Source: Flavobacterium sp. 1
GTDB taxonomy: Bacteria; Bacteroidota; Bacteroidia; Flavobacteriales; Flavobacteriaceae
Assembly: GCF_002797935.1 (NCBI RefSeq)
Contig: NZ_PGER01000001.1
Coordinates: 5,022,001 to 5,086,000 of the forward strand
DNA: 64,000 bases
Direction of reading: 5' to 3'
The notes under the pieces are model-generated. The model saw only the letters and a program-made list of their open reading frames with translations. It made no database searches and was not told where the DNA came from. This document shows, piece by piece, positions 8,042 to 17,640 of this stretch (positions within the stretch are counted from its first letter, which is position 1; each line of letters starts with the position of its first letter). The translations under genes were made by a program, and so were the position numbers.

Positions 8042-11000
8042 TTAGAATGTTAAATTAAGTTTAACTCCAAATCTTCTTGCTGTTGGAGCTGCTGAAACTT
8101 CAATTCCTTGAATGTTAGTCGAGCCATAGCTGGTAGTATCTGGATCAAAATTAGTATGTTTAGGAACATTTGGCGCAAAATACCATAGGTTACTGCCTAG
8201 CAAACTAATTGAAACTTGTCCGAAAGGTGATTTTTTTAACATCTCTTGTGGTAAACTATAAGTTAAATTAACATCTCTCAATCTAAATACTGTCCCATCA
8301 TATATATCCGCTTCATCAACACTATTGATAGCAAAAGTATTACCTCCGGCAGGAGAGAAGTACAGCTCATTCATACTAAGTTGAACGGTATTTGGAATTT
8401 TATTTCCTGAAGCATCAACTATAGCAACTCCATTGCTGTCTCCATAGTAACCAGGGATAATGTATGTTTTTTCTCTGTCTTCTGTGTCTTTAGTAACACC
8501 TCTTCCCAATAACGACTCAATTGTAGAAGAAGAAATATCTCCACCTTTTCTATAGTCAAATTGGGCTGTAAGAGTAAAGTTTTTATACTTAAATGTGTTT
8601 ATAAAGCTCATTTTAAAATCAGGATTTGGATCACCAATAATACCAGGTGTAGGATCTGCTATGATTCCACCACCGCTTTGGTTGATTAAGAAGTTTCCTT
8701 CGTCATCTCTTGCAAATTTACTGCCATAGAACACACCATAAGCTTCTCCTTTTTGTACATATGCTACTGTATTGGCTTGCAAATTAAATCTATCTAATCC
8801 ATCCTTTAATTTAGTAACCTCATTGTCATTTTTAGTGAAAGTACTGAATAGTGTCCATTTAAAATCATTTGTTTGAACAGGAACCAATGTTAATTCAATT
8901 TCAAGCCCTTTGTTCACCATAGCACCTAAGTTAGTATTATAGGTAAGATATCCAGTAGACGTAGGAACTGTAATTGGAGTAATTAAATTAGTCGATGTTT
9001 TTTTATACACACTTAAACCTAGTGCTATTCTTTTTTTGAAGAATTCTAAATCAGTACCAAACTCAATTTCTTCGGTAAATTCAGGTTTAACATTTTGGTC
9101 CCCTAGGTCAGTTGGATTTGCAATTGTTGGATTTCCATTATATGAATTTCCTAAGGCATATGTTGCGCTTGTAAATTCAGAAACAGCATCTTTCCCTACT
9201 TTTGCCCAGCCCCCTCTAATCTTAGCGAATGTAAGTATATCGTTGTCCATATGTAAAGCATCTGTCAAAATAAAAGAAGCATTTACACCTGGATAAAAAT
9301 AGGAGTTATTGCTTTTTGGTAATGATGAACTCCAATCGTTTCTTGCTGTAGCATTTAAAAATAAATAATCTTTAAATGAAAATGTTACATCTGCAAAAAG
9401 ACCTATATTTCTTTTTTCAAATCTGTAATCAGCAAGATTAGAGACATTTAGTGTGTTTCCAAAGGTAAAAACATTTGGGACACTAAATCCTTTTCCATAA
9501 AATGCAAGTCTTGAGTTGTTATTTTGCAAAAAGTTTGCACCTAAGATTGATTTCATGCCGAAATCATCTGATAATTTATAATCAAAGTTAACTAGTAACG
9601 TAGATTCAATGTCTTCATTTGTAAATTTATCATTTGTCAAAGAACCTACACCGCCATCTGCTCTTGAATGTAGATCACGAATCTGATTTCTGTCTAATGT
9701 ATATCTATTCATACCAGCTCTATAGGTAGCTGAAATATTTTCGTTAAATTCATAATTAAGATTAACGCCACCTACAGTTCTATTTGTGTGTGTGATAATT
9801 TGATCATGTTTCCAAGACCAAAGGGGGTGGTCAAATTGTGTTCCATTTGGTGTTACGGAAGCTCCATTAGCATCCTCATAAGGTAGATTCATATCCCAGT
9901 TTCTTGCTAAAAACATTGTTCTAGCAAATGATGAGGCTGCTCCATCAAATTGATTTTCTCCAAAAAAAGCACCAACTTGTTTTGTGCCAGAATAACTCAT
10001 GTTTGCGCCTACAGTTAATTTATTGGCTAATTTAAAGTTACCACCTACAGAAAATCCAGTTCTGTCATAAGTATTATAAGGTATATACCCATCCTGCGCC
10101 ATGTTTGATATTGTAGCATTAAAACTGCCTTCTTCTCCAGAATAATTAAATCCTACCGTGTTATCTGTTACAGTTCCAGTTCTAAATAAATCTTTTACAT
10201 TGTTTGGTTTTGCAACATATGGTACAGTTGGTCCAAATTGTGATGGAAATGCTGCTAATAATGTTGGCCAAGTCGGGATTGTTGCTAATGAATCAAAACG
10301 TGGACCCCAAGAACCATTTGAATTTGAATAGTTAAAATTTGACCCAGCTCCGTAGGTATTTTGAAAATCAGGTAAGTTATTAACGTTTTCCAAATAAGCT
10401 GCACTACCAACGTTAACGCTTAGTTTATTTGTCTTTTTTGAACTCGGAGATCCAGATTTAGTTGTAATAACAATTACACCATTTACAGCTCTTGAACCAT
10501 ATAAGGCAGCTGCTGAAGTACTTTTAAGGACGTCAACAGAAGCAATATCATTAGGGTCTAAACTTGATAATGCAGACTCATATCCACCACCACCAGTTAC
10601 TTGGCTAGAGGTTGTAACTTGCGGATCACTATAGGCTATACCGTCAACAATTATTAATGGCTGATTATTTCCTGAAAAAGAAGTAACACCTCTAATTGTG
10701 ATTCTGTTTGCAGCACCTGCGACACCAGTGGAAACACCAACATTAACACCAGCAACTTTTCCATTAAGGGATCGCACTAGATCTGGCTCTGCATCATTAG
10801 TAATTTCTTCAGCTTTTATAGAACTTACAGAATATCCTAAATCTTTAGGTTTTCTTTTAATACCAAAAGCTGTAACGACTACGCTCTCCAATTGTGTGGC
10901 ACCGCTTGCCAGTTTAACATTAAGTGTTGTTGTGCTTGCTGATTTCTCTGAAGGTTTCATCCCAATATAGCTAAATACCAATACGTCTGTTGGTTTAGCA

Positions 11001-11191
11001 TTGATGGCATATTTTCCATCAAAATCTGATTGTGTTCCATTCTTTGTTCCCTTTACTAACACACTTACACCCGGTAAAGGCATGCCTGCATTGTCAGAAA
11101 CAATTCCTGAAACAGATCTTTCTTGCGCAAAGGTTAATTGCGCTACTAGTACTACTAGGAGTACTAAGAGTCCATTGAACTTTAGTTTCAT
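8042..11191 (-). CDS. SusC/RagA TonB-linked outer-membrane protein (pair 1)
   Basis: 1049 residues. A signal peptide ends near residue 22 (T-F-A-Q). A carboxypeptidase-D-regulatory-like domain (V-S-G-I-V-S-D ... G-V-S-V-L-V-K-G-T) covers about 25-100. The TonB plug carries the L-E-S-V-V-V-T-A segment, G-V-T-S-F-S-G-N-N and V-L-K-S-T-S-A-A-A-L-Y-G-S-R-A, followed by the 22-strand barrel. The protein ends in aromatic Phe (K-L-N-L-T-F), the expected barrel-insertion signal. It imports large ligands captured by SusD across the outer membrane using TonB energy. The first ~120 residues are nearly identical to the other two SusC proteins here, while the rest diverges strongly. Confidence 0.95.
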   Translation of the reverse strand: MKLKFNGLLVLLVVLVAQLTFAQERSVSGIVSDNAGMPLPGVSVLVKGTKNGTQSDFDGKYAINAKPTDVLVFSYIGMKPSEKSASTTTLNVKLASGATQLESVVVTAFGIKRKPKDLGYSVSSIKAEEITNDAEPDLVRSLNGKVAGVNVGVSTGVAGAANRITIRGVTSFSGNNQPLIIVDGIAYSDPQVTTSSQVTGGGGYESALSSLDPNDIASVDVLKSTSAAALYGSRAVNGVIVITTKSGSPSSKKTNKLSVNVGSAAYLENVNNLPDFQNTYGAGSNFNYSNSNGSWGPRFDSLATIPTWPTLLAAFPSQFGPTVPYVAKPNNVKDLFRTGTVTDNTVGFNYSGEEGSFNATISNMAQDGYIPYNTYDRTGFSVGGNFKLANKLTVGANMSYSGTKQVGAFFGENQFDGAASSFARTMFLARNWDMNLPYEDANGASVTPNGTQFDHPLWSWKHDQIITHTNRTVGGVNLNYEFNENISATYRAGMNRYTLDRNQIRDLHSRADGGVGSLTNDKFTNEDIESTLLVNFDYKLSDDFGMKSILGANFLQNNNSRLAFYGKGFSVPNVFTFGNTLNVSNLADYRFEKRNIGLFADVTFSFKDYLFLNATARNDWSSSLPKSNNSYFYPGVNASFILTDALHMDNDILTFAKIRGGWAKVGKDAVSEFTSATYALGNSYNGNPTIANPTDLGDQNVKPEFTEEIEFGTDLEFFKKRIALGLSVYKKTSTNLITPITVPTSTGYLTYNTNLGAMVNKGLEIELTLVPVQTNDFKWTLFSTFTKNDNEVTKLKDGLDRFNLQANTVAYVQKGEAYGVFYGSKFARDDEGNFLINQSGGGIIADPTPGIIGDPNPDFKMSFINTFKYKNFTLTAQFDYRKGGDISSSTIESLLGRGVTKDTEDREKTYIIPGYYGDSNGVAIVDASGNKIPNTVQLSMNELYFSPAGGNTFAINSVDEADIYDGTVFRLRDVNLTYSLPQEMLKKSPFGQVSISLLGSNLWYFAPNVPKHTNFDPDTTSYGSTNIQGIEVSAAPTARRFGVKLNLTF

Positions 11192-11273
11192 TTTTATATA
11201 TTTTGAATTAGTTTAGTAAAAATCATAATAAATTGTTAATTATCCTAATATATGAAACCCTTTTTTTTGGCAA
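10832..11273 (-). repeat. SusC leader/N-terminal repeat block, copy 1
   Basis: The 5' untranslated region and first ~120 codons of this susC match the same part of the susC genes at 13141 and 19319. The match is especially close in the upstream AAAATATNTAAAAATGAAACT region and the signal-peptide and CarboxypepD-regulatory codons. Copy 1 and copy 3 stay similar through the A-run and GGCC motif about 80 bases upstream of the ATG. Confidence 0.75.
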
Positions 11274-11323
11274 GGCCTAAATTTAACATTATAACTTATT
11301 ATTATTTTTATGTTATAAAATTA
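11274..11323 (-). repeat. Fossil of the Omp85-like gene 3' end, copy 1
   Basis: Read on the minus strand, this gives F-Y-N-I-K-I-I-I-S-Y-N-V-K-F. That matches the last residues of the Omp85-like protein encoded at 22567-24266 (F-Y-N-T-N-I-T-I-S-Y-N-V-K-F). A one-base loss removes the stop codon here (TTTAGG instead of TTTTAG). It lies about 85 bases upstream of susC pair 1, the same spacing as the real gene end upstream of susC pair 3. Confidence 0.7.
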
Positions 11324-11607
11324 TTTTATATATCTTAGAATCAGTTTAATGAACTGTTTGAAGTTTATTTGAAATATCGAGGCAATTCAGTTCTTTTATT
11401 TGATTTTTGTTTTTTGACAATAGTTTTATTGTTAATATTTTATGGATTCAATAATCTGGAGCATTAAGATTTGTTAAACTTTAATTTTAGTATAGGTTTA
11501 TAGAGAATGTTCTATTTTAAGAGTTCAACGTAAAGTTTGTTGGGGTTTTATTAAGATTTTTTATCTATAGATCTGAATTTTCGTATAAAAATATATAGAC
11601 ATAAAAA
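11324..11607. other. AT-rich intergenic stretch, no gene seen
   Basis: About 280 bases between the fossil tail and the terminator of the next operon. No open frame, RNA gene or repeat was recognised. It separates operon 2 (SusC/SusD pair 2) from the promoter region of operon 1. Confidence 0.5.
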
Positions 11608-11630
11608 AACCATCAGCCTAGCTGATGGTT
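11603..11630 (-). terminator. Intrinsic terminator of SusC/SusD operon 2
   Basis: Perfect 10-bp stem AACCATCAGC / GCTGATGGTT with a 3-base loop. On the minus strand it is followed by seven T. It lies about 30 bases past the susD stop. Confidence 0.88.
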
Positions 11631-11657
11631 TTCATTTGAATTATATGTTGATGTTAA

Positions 11658-13127
11658 TTAGTTAACATCCCAAAATAATTTAGTTTTTAATTTATCTCCT
11701 CCAATTGAAGTTGATGCAGCTTGGTAATTAGTAGCATTTAAAGTTTGCTCTCTAATAGGGTAAGTCATTCTTGAAGGCACTTGACCTTCAGCGGCTTGGT
11801 CTGCTGTTGCTGGTGCAACAAGTACTGGGAAGTTTAATCTTCTTGTAGATGTCCATCCTTCAAAACCTCTATTGAATTTTGCATACCAAGATTGCTCACC
11901 AATTCTTTGTTGCCATGTACCAGTAGCAGTTGCATAAGCAACAGTTGGTTGTGCTAAGTATGTAGCAGTAGCAGTAGCAGAAATTCCCCAATCTTCCATT
12001 GAAGCAGTAATTGCCTTAGTGTAGTGTGATTCAGCAGTTCCACCAACAGCAACTCCTCTTTCAACAGCTTCAGCTAATAAAAATTCTACTTCAGAATAAT
12101 CTAAAAGTGTTCCTGCAAAAGATGCCTCCTGAATATGGTCACTTACGTGTGTGAATTTCCCATAAGAGTTTTTAATTCCAACTACTCCTCCTTTATAAGG
12201 CGTTAAATTATCATCAAAATATACCACAGTTCTTGGGTCATTTTTTGCTACAATGGCATCAACAAAAGGTTTTGCTGGAACAAAATCATGTCTTCCTGAA
12301 AATACTAAATCCTCATAGATAGGGTTAGTATTTGGTAGGTTGTTCATGTATGTTAATTTAGCATTATCTTTATTTGAAGTAAAACCTCCTGCAGCTCCTG
12401 TTAGGATAGCATTATTTGCAATAGCAGATTCTAGCCCTGAAGCTTTAAGATTGATACCCAATTTTAATTTAATACTGTTTGCGAATTTTAACCAAGCATC
12501 TAAATCATCACCGTAGATTACATCGGCTGTGCCAAATGCAGTAGCACCGGTATCGATTGTAGCGATGTCCTTATTCAAACGAACAATAAGATCTTTGTAA
12601 ATATCAATAGCTTTGTCATATTTAGGTAAATAATCTCCTGAACCTTGTAACGATTCTGTATAAGGTACGTCACCAAAAGTATCTACAATTATTTGATACG
12701 TGTAAACACTTAAGATATCAATTAAAATTAATTGATTTTTCTTTGCAACTGTTTTTGTAGCGTATTCTGGATCATTAGCTAAAATTTCAGAATTTTCTAT
12801 GCTTTTTTTAGCGGTCATTAAATTAGCTAATGGTCCTACATACAATTGATTCCAATGATTATCTGAAATTTTTCTAGCTGTCCAATTGTAATTAGACTCG
12901 TCTAAATAAGTGGTTTCTGTCCATTGTTGGTTAACTAATCTGAAAATATTTTTATTAACATTTGAGTTTACCAATTGGTCTGTCAGTGATTTTTGAGCAC
13001 TTGTAAATAAAGTAGATGGTGGAACCGATGATGGGTTTTTTTCATCCACATTTAAGTCTGTAAGAGCATTATCGTCACAAGATACTGTGAGGATAAGAAG
13101 TCCTAAGGCATATATTATTTTTTTCAT
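11658..13127 (-). CDS. SusD/RagB-family outer-membrane lipoprotein (pair 2)
   Basis: 489 residues. The lipoprotein signal has I-L-T-V-S-C with Cys at residue 17, followed by D-D-N, an acidic surface-export-like context. The D-T-F-G-D-V-P-Y-T-E-S motif near residues 153-163 and the E-V-E-F-L-L-A-E-A helix in the C-terminal third are hallmarks of the SusD-like_2 family. It lies 13 bases after its susC and before a terminator, forming a two-gene operon without an enzyme or regulator. Ligand unknown. Confidence 0.92.
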   Translation of the reverse strand: MKKIIYALGLLILTVSCDDNALTDLNVDEKNPSSVPPSTLFTSAQKSLTDQLVNSNVNKNIFRLVNQQWTETTYLDESNYNWTARKISDNHWNQLYVGPLANLMTAKKSIENSEILANDPEYATKTVAKKNQLILIDILSVYTYQIIVDTFGDVPYTESLQGSGDYLPKYDKAIDIYKDLIVRLNKDIATIDTGATAFGTADVIYGDDLDAWLKFANSIKLKLGINLKASGLESAIANNAILTGAAGGFTSNKDNAKLTYMNNLPNTNPIYEDLVFSGRHDFVPAKPFVDAIVAKNDPRTVVYFDDNLTPYKGGVVGIKNSYGKFTHVSDHIQEASFAGTLLDYSEVEFLLAEAVERGVAVGGTAESHYTKAITASMEDWGISATATATYLAQPTVAYATATGTWQQRIGEQSWYAKFNRGFEGWTSTRRLNFPVLVAPATADQAAEGQVPSRMTYPIREQTLNATNYQAASTSIGGDKLKTKLFWDVN

Positions 13128-13140
13128 TTCTCTTTTTGTA

Positions 13141-16100
13141 TTAAAATTTCAATGTTAAGTTAAACCCAATGTCTCTTGTTGTAGGAAGTGATCCTACTGA
13201 ATATCCTCTTGAGCTATTTCCTGATGATAATCCACTTTCAGGGTCTGCATAAGGTAGGTTTTTGCTAATAATCCATAGATTTGAGCCTAACAAACTTAAT
13301 GAAGCACTGTTGACAAATGTTCCTTCAAACATAGTTTTAGGGAAGTTATAAGTAATAGAAACTTCTCTTAATTTTACATAAGATGCATCATATACAAATG
13401 CTTTGTTTGGTTCTACTAAATAACCGTAGTTATTAGAGAAAGTGCCAGGATTTTTTACTACAACTGTATTTGGAGTTCCATTAGGAGCTACACCAGCATT
13501 TAAAATACCATTTTCTCTGATGTTATCAACTGCAGTTTCTTTGTATAATCCTGTTGCAAGACCATAATACATATCTAAAGAGAAAATATCTCCACCTTGC
13601 TGAGTGTCAATTAAGAATCCTAAAGAGATGTTTTTGTAAGTAAATTTATTTCTAATACCGCCCATCCAATCTGGAGTAACGTTACCAATGTTGTTGGTAG
13701 CAGAGGTAGTAATTAAATATTTACCAGTAGCTTGGTCTATTGTTTTTTCACCATTTGTATACACGTAGTCAGTACCTTTTAATGTACCGTATGCTTCACC
13801 AGGTGTAGCATTTACTGTAACACCACCTTGGAAAGATCCTAATTGTAAGTTGTCTACACCATCAGGTAATGAAACTACTTTACTTTCATTGTTAGACCAG
13901 TTTACAGTGATATCCCAGCTAAAATCTTTAGTTCTGATAGGTGTTCCAGTTATTTGTAGCTCTAAACCTTTGTTTTCGATGTTACCACCATTTACATAAG
14001 CGTTTGTTACTGCTGATGCAGATGAAACTGCAGCTGCAACGATTTGATCTACAGAGTTAGTTTTGTAGTAAGTTGCATCAAAACTTAAACGTCTGTCAAA
14101 AAAGCTACTCTCTAAACCAATTTCAAATGATTTTGTTCTTTCAGGTTTAAGATTTGGATTGTTATTGATGCTGCGGAATGGATTTGTTAATGCATTCGTG
14201 TAAACAGGTTGGTCTTGGAAGTTTGGATTTCTATTGTATGTGTTTACCAAGCTTAATGCAGGAGCATCATTACCAACTTCTGCATAATTTACTCTAACTT
14301 TTCCTAAGTTTAACCAATCAGATTTAAGTACATTAGAAAAAACAAATGATCCAGAAACTGCAGGATAAACGTATGAGTTGTTTCCTTTTGGTAATGTAGA
14401 AGAAGCATCTCTTCTGATAGATGCGTCAATAAAATAAGTATCTAGATACCCAACAGATCCTTGTGCATAAATACCATTTACACCAGCATTAATTATTTGC
14501 TCTTTAGGGAAAGGTAGTTCATATCTAGAGTTTGATAATGCATAAATACCAGGAGTTACTAAACCACCAATTGTTGAAGCAAGCACATTGTCTTTATCTG
14601 TTCTTCTAATACTTCCACCTAATACTCCATTTAAGCTAATGTTTTCGCCAATTTTTTTGTTAAAGTTTAACATTAAATCATAGTTAACCTCTTGGAAGTT
14701 AATGGTATTTCTTTGATATCCTGAAGCTTCATCTGCGGGTGAAAGTCCAAATGCTGAAGGGATAGAACCCACGGCTCTTCTTTCTTCTTGAAGTTGATTA
14801 TAAGTGTCTAAGGAAACTCTGCCTAGAGCACTCATCCAATCTGTAATCTTGTAATCAAGAGATGCATAGCTGAATAAACGTGTTCTTTCGTCTGAAGAAT
14901 AATTTTGATAACGTGTGAAGTAAGGATTATCCCAGTAAGCAGGTGTTAATCCTTCAGGAGATGTTGGGTCAGACCAGTTCCATGTTACATTTTGACCTCC
15001 TGAAGCTTTGTAGACTTGCTCCAAAGATTTAATGTCTGTGTTAGTTTGCCACCATTGTCTAAAATTACCCATGATGTTGTCGTTGTAACCTGTTGAGTTT
15101 CTACCTATAGTATTTTGTAGTGTTACGGCAGCATAAACATTTGCAGTTAATTTATCTGTAATTTTTTGACTGAATCTAGCACTTAATTGATTTTTTTTCA
15201 ATTCACTATTTGGCAGGATTCCAGTTTGATTAGTATTTACATATGACATAGATAAACTAGATCTGTCAGTTGATTTCTCAAGGGAAAGACTGTTCGTGTA
15301 AGTTTTAGCGTCATTGAAAAATGTAATTGGACCATTTTTGGCAGCTGTCCAAGGAGTAGCTTTTCCAAAATTTGGAGAATATGGAGTAAAAGCATCCCAT
15401 TGATATACTGGTGTACCATCGAAAGCATCTCCATATGAAGCGTCATTTGATGTATCTACTGTATCGGGTGTTCCAGTTCCTAAAAATGAACTTCCGAAAC
15501 CATAACCTGATCCGTATTTGTTTTGGTATTCTGGAAAAGTTGATTTGTCTACAGTACCAATAGATGCATTACTAGAAAAAGTGAAACCAACTTTATTATC
15601 TTTAGTTGCTTTCCCTTTTTTTGTAGTAACCATTACTACCCCGTTACTTGCTCTTGAACCGTATAGTGCTGTTGCAGCAGCTCCTTTAAGAACGTTGATG
15701 CTTTCAATGTCTTCTTGATTAATATCAGAAATAGTGTTACCGTAGTCGTAGCCACCTCCACCAGTTAATTGAGCTAAAGCATTTGAATTTGAATTATCAA
15801 CAGGAACCCCATCGATTACCCAAAGTGCTTGATTGTTTCCTGTTAAGGATTTGTTACCTCTAATTACAACATTTGTAGAACCGCCAAAATTTGTGTTTCT
15901 TGATACTTCAAGACCTGCTACTTTTCCTGAAAGTAAGTTTGCCACATTTGGTGATGCGGTACCTCCATTTAGGTCTTTTCCTTCAACTTGTTGGGAAGAG
16001 TATCCAAGAGATTTTTTCTCTCTCTTAATTCCCATAGCAGTAACTACTACGCTTTCTAATTGTGTTGCATCACTTGCTAGTTTAACATTAAGCGTTGTTG

Positions 16101-16359
16101 AGCTTGCAGATCTCTCTGTTGTTTTCATGCCAACATAACTAAACACCAATACATCGCTTGGTTGTGCTTTGATAGAGTATTTCCCATCAAAATCTGATTG
16201 TGTTCCATTTTGTGTCCCTTTTATTAATACACTCACACCAGGTAAAGGTACGCCTGCATTATCAGAAACAACTCCTGAAACAAATCTTTCTTGCGCAAAA
16301 GTAATTTGCGCTACTAGCACTACAAAAAGTGCTAAGAGTCCATTGAACTTTAGTTTCAT
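13141..16359 (-). CDS. SusC/RagA TonB-linked outer-membrane protein (pair 2)
   Basis: 1072 residues. Signal peptide (ending T-F-A-Q), CarboxypepD-regulatory-like domain, then a plug with G-N-K-S-L-T-G-N-N-Q-A-L-W-V-I-D-G and L-K-G-A-A-A-T-A-L-Y-G-S-R-A-S-N-G-V. The long beta-barrel ends in N-L-T-L-K-F. The L-W-V-I-D-G-V-P plug sequence is classic for SusC. It forms the pore of the outer-membrane importer with the SusD encoded next. The barrel differs clearly from the other two, so the ligand is likely different. The N-terminal ~110 residues are closely shared with the other copies. Confidence 0.95.
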   Translation of the reverse strand: MKLKFNGLLALFVVLVAQITFAQERFVSGVVSDNAGVPLPGVSVLIKGTQNGTQSDFDGKYSIKAQPSDVLVFSYVGMKTTERSASSTTLNVKLASDATQLESVVVTAMGIKREKKSLGYSSQQVEGKDLNGGTASPNVANLLSGKVAGLEVSRNTNFGGSTNVVIRGNKSLTGNNQALWVIDGVPVDNSNSNALAQLTGGGGYDYGNTISDINQEDIESINVLKGAAATALYGSRASNGVVMVTTKKGKATKDNKVGFTFSSNASIGTVDKSTFPEYQNKYGSGYGFGSSFLGTGTPDTVDTSNDASYGDAFDGTPVYQWDAFTPYSPNFGKATPWTAAKNGPITFFNDAKTYTNSLSLEKSTDRSSLSMSYVNTNQTGILPNSELKKNQLSARFSQKITDKLTANVYAAVTLQNTIGRNSTGYNDNIMGNFRQWWQTNTDIKSLEQVYKASGGQNVTWNWSDPTSPEGLTPAYWDNPYFTRYQNYSSDERTRLFSYASLDYKITDWMSALGRVSLDTYNQLQEERRAVGSIPSAFGLSPADEASGYQRNTINFQEVNYDLMLNFNKKIGENISLNGVLGGSIRRTDKDNVLASTIGGLVTPGIYALSNSRYELPFPKEQIINAGVNGIYAQGSVGYLDTYFIDASIRRDASSTLPKGNNSYVYPAVSGSFVFSNVLKSDWLNLGKVRVNYAEVGNDAPALSLVNTYNRNPNFQDQPVYTNALTNPFRSINNNPNLKPERTKSFEIGLESSFFDRRLSFDATYYKTNSVDQIVAAAVSSASAVTNAYVNGGNIENKGLELQITGTPIRTKDFSWDITVNWSNNESKVVSLPDGVDNLQLGSFQGGVTVNATPGEAYGTLKGTDYVYTNGEKTIDQATGKYLITTSATNNIGNVTPDWMGGIRNKFTYKNISLGFLIDTQQGGDIFSLDMYYGLATGLYKETAVDNIRENGILNAGVAPNGTPNTVVVKNPGTFSNNYGYLVEPNKAFVYDASYVKLREVSITYNFPKTMFEGTFVNSASLSLLGSNLWIISKNLPYADPESGLSSGNSSRGYSVGSLPTTRDIGFNLTLKF

Positions 16360-16396
16360 TTTTAAATATTTTGAATTAGTGAGGCAAAAATCATAA
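16000..16396 (-). repeat. SusC leader/N-terminal repeat block, copy 2
   Basis: Second copy of the shared susC leader and first ~120 codons. Upstream similarity to copies 1 and 3 extends through the ATTATGATTTTTG region and breaks at about 16430. There a divergent AT-rich stretch separates it from the fossil tail at 16631. Confidence 0.7.
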
Positions 16397-16630
16397 TAAT
16401 TTGTTAACCATCCTATAATATTTAAATTTTTTTATGCATGCATATTTAATTTACATTTTTAACTTATATATAGTATAATGTTATGAAAAATATTAAATTT
16501 TCATCAATAAAACTTTTTATTAACATAATAGCCAATTAAAGTTACAATATCATTAAATTTTACCAATGTTAATATTTAATTTTCATAACAAATAAACAGT
16601 TTAATGTTATAAAAATAAATATATATAATG
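16397..16630. other. AT-rich spacer upstream of susC pair 2
   Basis: Very AT-rich, with several degenerate AACATTATA-like words (near 16475, 16600 and 16626) and a TATGCATGCATA palindrome near 16434. No coding frame was seen. It may be an expanded version of the ~85-base spacer found upstream of the other two susC genes. Confidence 0.45.
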
Positions 16631-16681
16631 TTAAAATTTAACATTATAACTTATCGTTATGTTTATGTTATAAAATTTAAT
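16631..16681 (-). repeat. Fossil of the Omp85-like gene 3' end, copy 2
   Basis: On the minus strand the bases read K-F-Y-N-I-N-I-T-I-S-Y-N-V-K-F followed by a stop. This agrees in 14 of 15 residues with the end of the Omp85-like protein at 22567. The reading frame and the stop position are intact. No further homology upstream of these 15 codons was found by eye. Confidence 0.75.
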
Positions 16682-16940
16682 ATTAATATTGATGTTGAGA
16701 AATAGTAATAATAATTTAAAGTTTATTTTCTTTATTTCGACACAAGTAGTTGAAATTCAGTTTATTTAATTTGATTAAATGTATTTTCTTGTTATTAAGT
16801 ATGTTTTAGTTAAGAATAAAAGAATCTACTTAATTAAAATTGAACATTTAAAAAAAAGTATGATTTTTTTAACCGTTTATTATTGAGTAAATACTTTCTT
16901 TTTTATTAATAATAACAGTTTCGAGTATAAAATCCTGTAA

Positions 16941-16970
16941 TTTATTGCAGTACTTTAGTAATGCAATAAA
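16941..16970. other. Hairpin upstream of the tnpA relic (possible IS200 left end)
   Basis: TTTATTGCA (16941-16949) pairs perfectly with TGCAATAAA (16962-16970). It lies 17 bases before the tnpA relic start. IS200/IS605 elements carry a subterminal hairpin upstream of tnpA that the transposase recognises. The assignment rests only on position. Confidence 0.4.
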
Positions 16971-16986
16971 ACTTTATCTTTAGATT

Positions 16987-17409
16987 ATGAGTACAGATTT
17001 AAGATTAGGTTTGGCACAGTCACAGACTAACAACTCATGTTGTTATAGGTTTAAAGTTTTGAAAGATGATGTTCAAAAGTGTTGCCATGAGATTCTGATA
17101 CAGATCTGTTAAGCTGAAGGTGTTGAAATTTTAAAAGAAGTTGTTATTTCAAACCATGTTTACATGCATATAAAAGACGCCCCAATGCATAACTTCAGTT
17201 CAATTTAAAAAAAAGTTTCAAAGGAAGAACTTCAAGAAATTACAAATGGAATTTCCCGAATTGAAGGAGCGTTTTTGGGGACAATTTTTTAGGCAGGTGG
17301 TTATGATGTTTTGAGTACTGGAAATATAATGGTAAATGAATATTTTGAACATTATAGTAGAAAAGAGGGGTATAATAATTTAAATTTCATTCGCGATTGG
17401 AATAAATGA
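16987..17409 (+). pseudogene. tnpA: Decayed IS200/IS605-family transposase (TnpA, Y1 type)
   Basis: Three reading-frame segments together rebuild a TnpA of about 140 residues. Segment 1 (from ATG 16987) has C-Y-R-F-K-V-L-K-D and then an in-frame TAA. After it come G-V-E-I-L-K-E-V-V-I-S-N-H-V-Y-M-H-I and a second TAA at 17206. Segment 2 is shifted by one base and reads F-K-K-K-F-Q-R-K-N-F-K-K-L-Q, then E-F-P-E-L-K-E-R-F-W-G-Q. Segment 3 returns to the first frame with G-G-Y-D-V-L-S-T-G-N-I and V-N-E-Y-F-E-H. These are the standard TnpA blocks. The HUH motif reads H-V-Y instead of H-V-H, so catalysis would be lost even without the stops and two compensating shifts. The Tyr in N-E-Y-F-E-H remains. 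Confidence 0.85.
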
Positions 17410-17411
17410 GG

Positions 17412-17640
17412 GACTGCAAAATAATCCTTTGCATTTTCAGTGGAGTGGTTTAGTCACTTGTTCGAAAAACCATTTCGAGCATTGTTTTTAGTGGTTTTCT
17501 CTTGCTTATCGAAGTCTAAATGGGTCTCTTTTACTTTGAGTGTTTTTTTTAATACTCGCTTTTGTAGTAGGGCTAAAAAGATATAAAGGTCACCACCTGT
17601 TTTGAATTACTTCAAAAATTAGGTGATATTTTTCTATATG
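17412..17640 (-). pseudogene. Decayed N-terminal fragment of an IS256/Mutator-family transposase
   Basis: On the minus strand one frame reads F-K-T-G-G-D-L-Y-I-F-L-A-L-L-Q-K-R-V-L. It continues with H-L-D-F-D-K-Q-E-K-T-T-K-N-N-A-R-N-G-F-S and N-K before a stop. Weak similarity goes on as T-E-N-A-K-D-Y-F-A-V-P. IS256-family transposases have, near the N-terminus, F-K-T-G-x-D-L, L-Q-K-R, H-L-x-Y-x-K, N-x-R-N-G and then an x-V-P-R-D-R block, in this order. There are stops at the 5' side and at N-K-*, and no catalytic domain follows. It abuts the IS200 relic on the opposite strand. Only about 75 codons are recognisable. Confidence 0.65.

Noticed and set aside
16681..16780. Longer Omp85 relic upstream of fossil copy 2
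   Set aside because: The frame stays open for some codons, but the encoded residues do not match the Omp85-like protein beyond the last 15.
16987..17640. Intact insertion sequence
   Set aside because: Both transposase frames contain stops and shifts, and complete ends or target duplications could not be defined.
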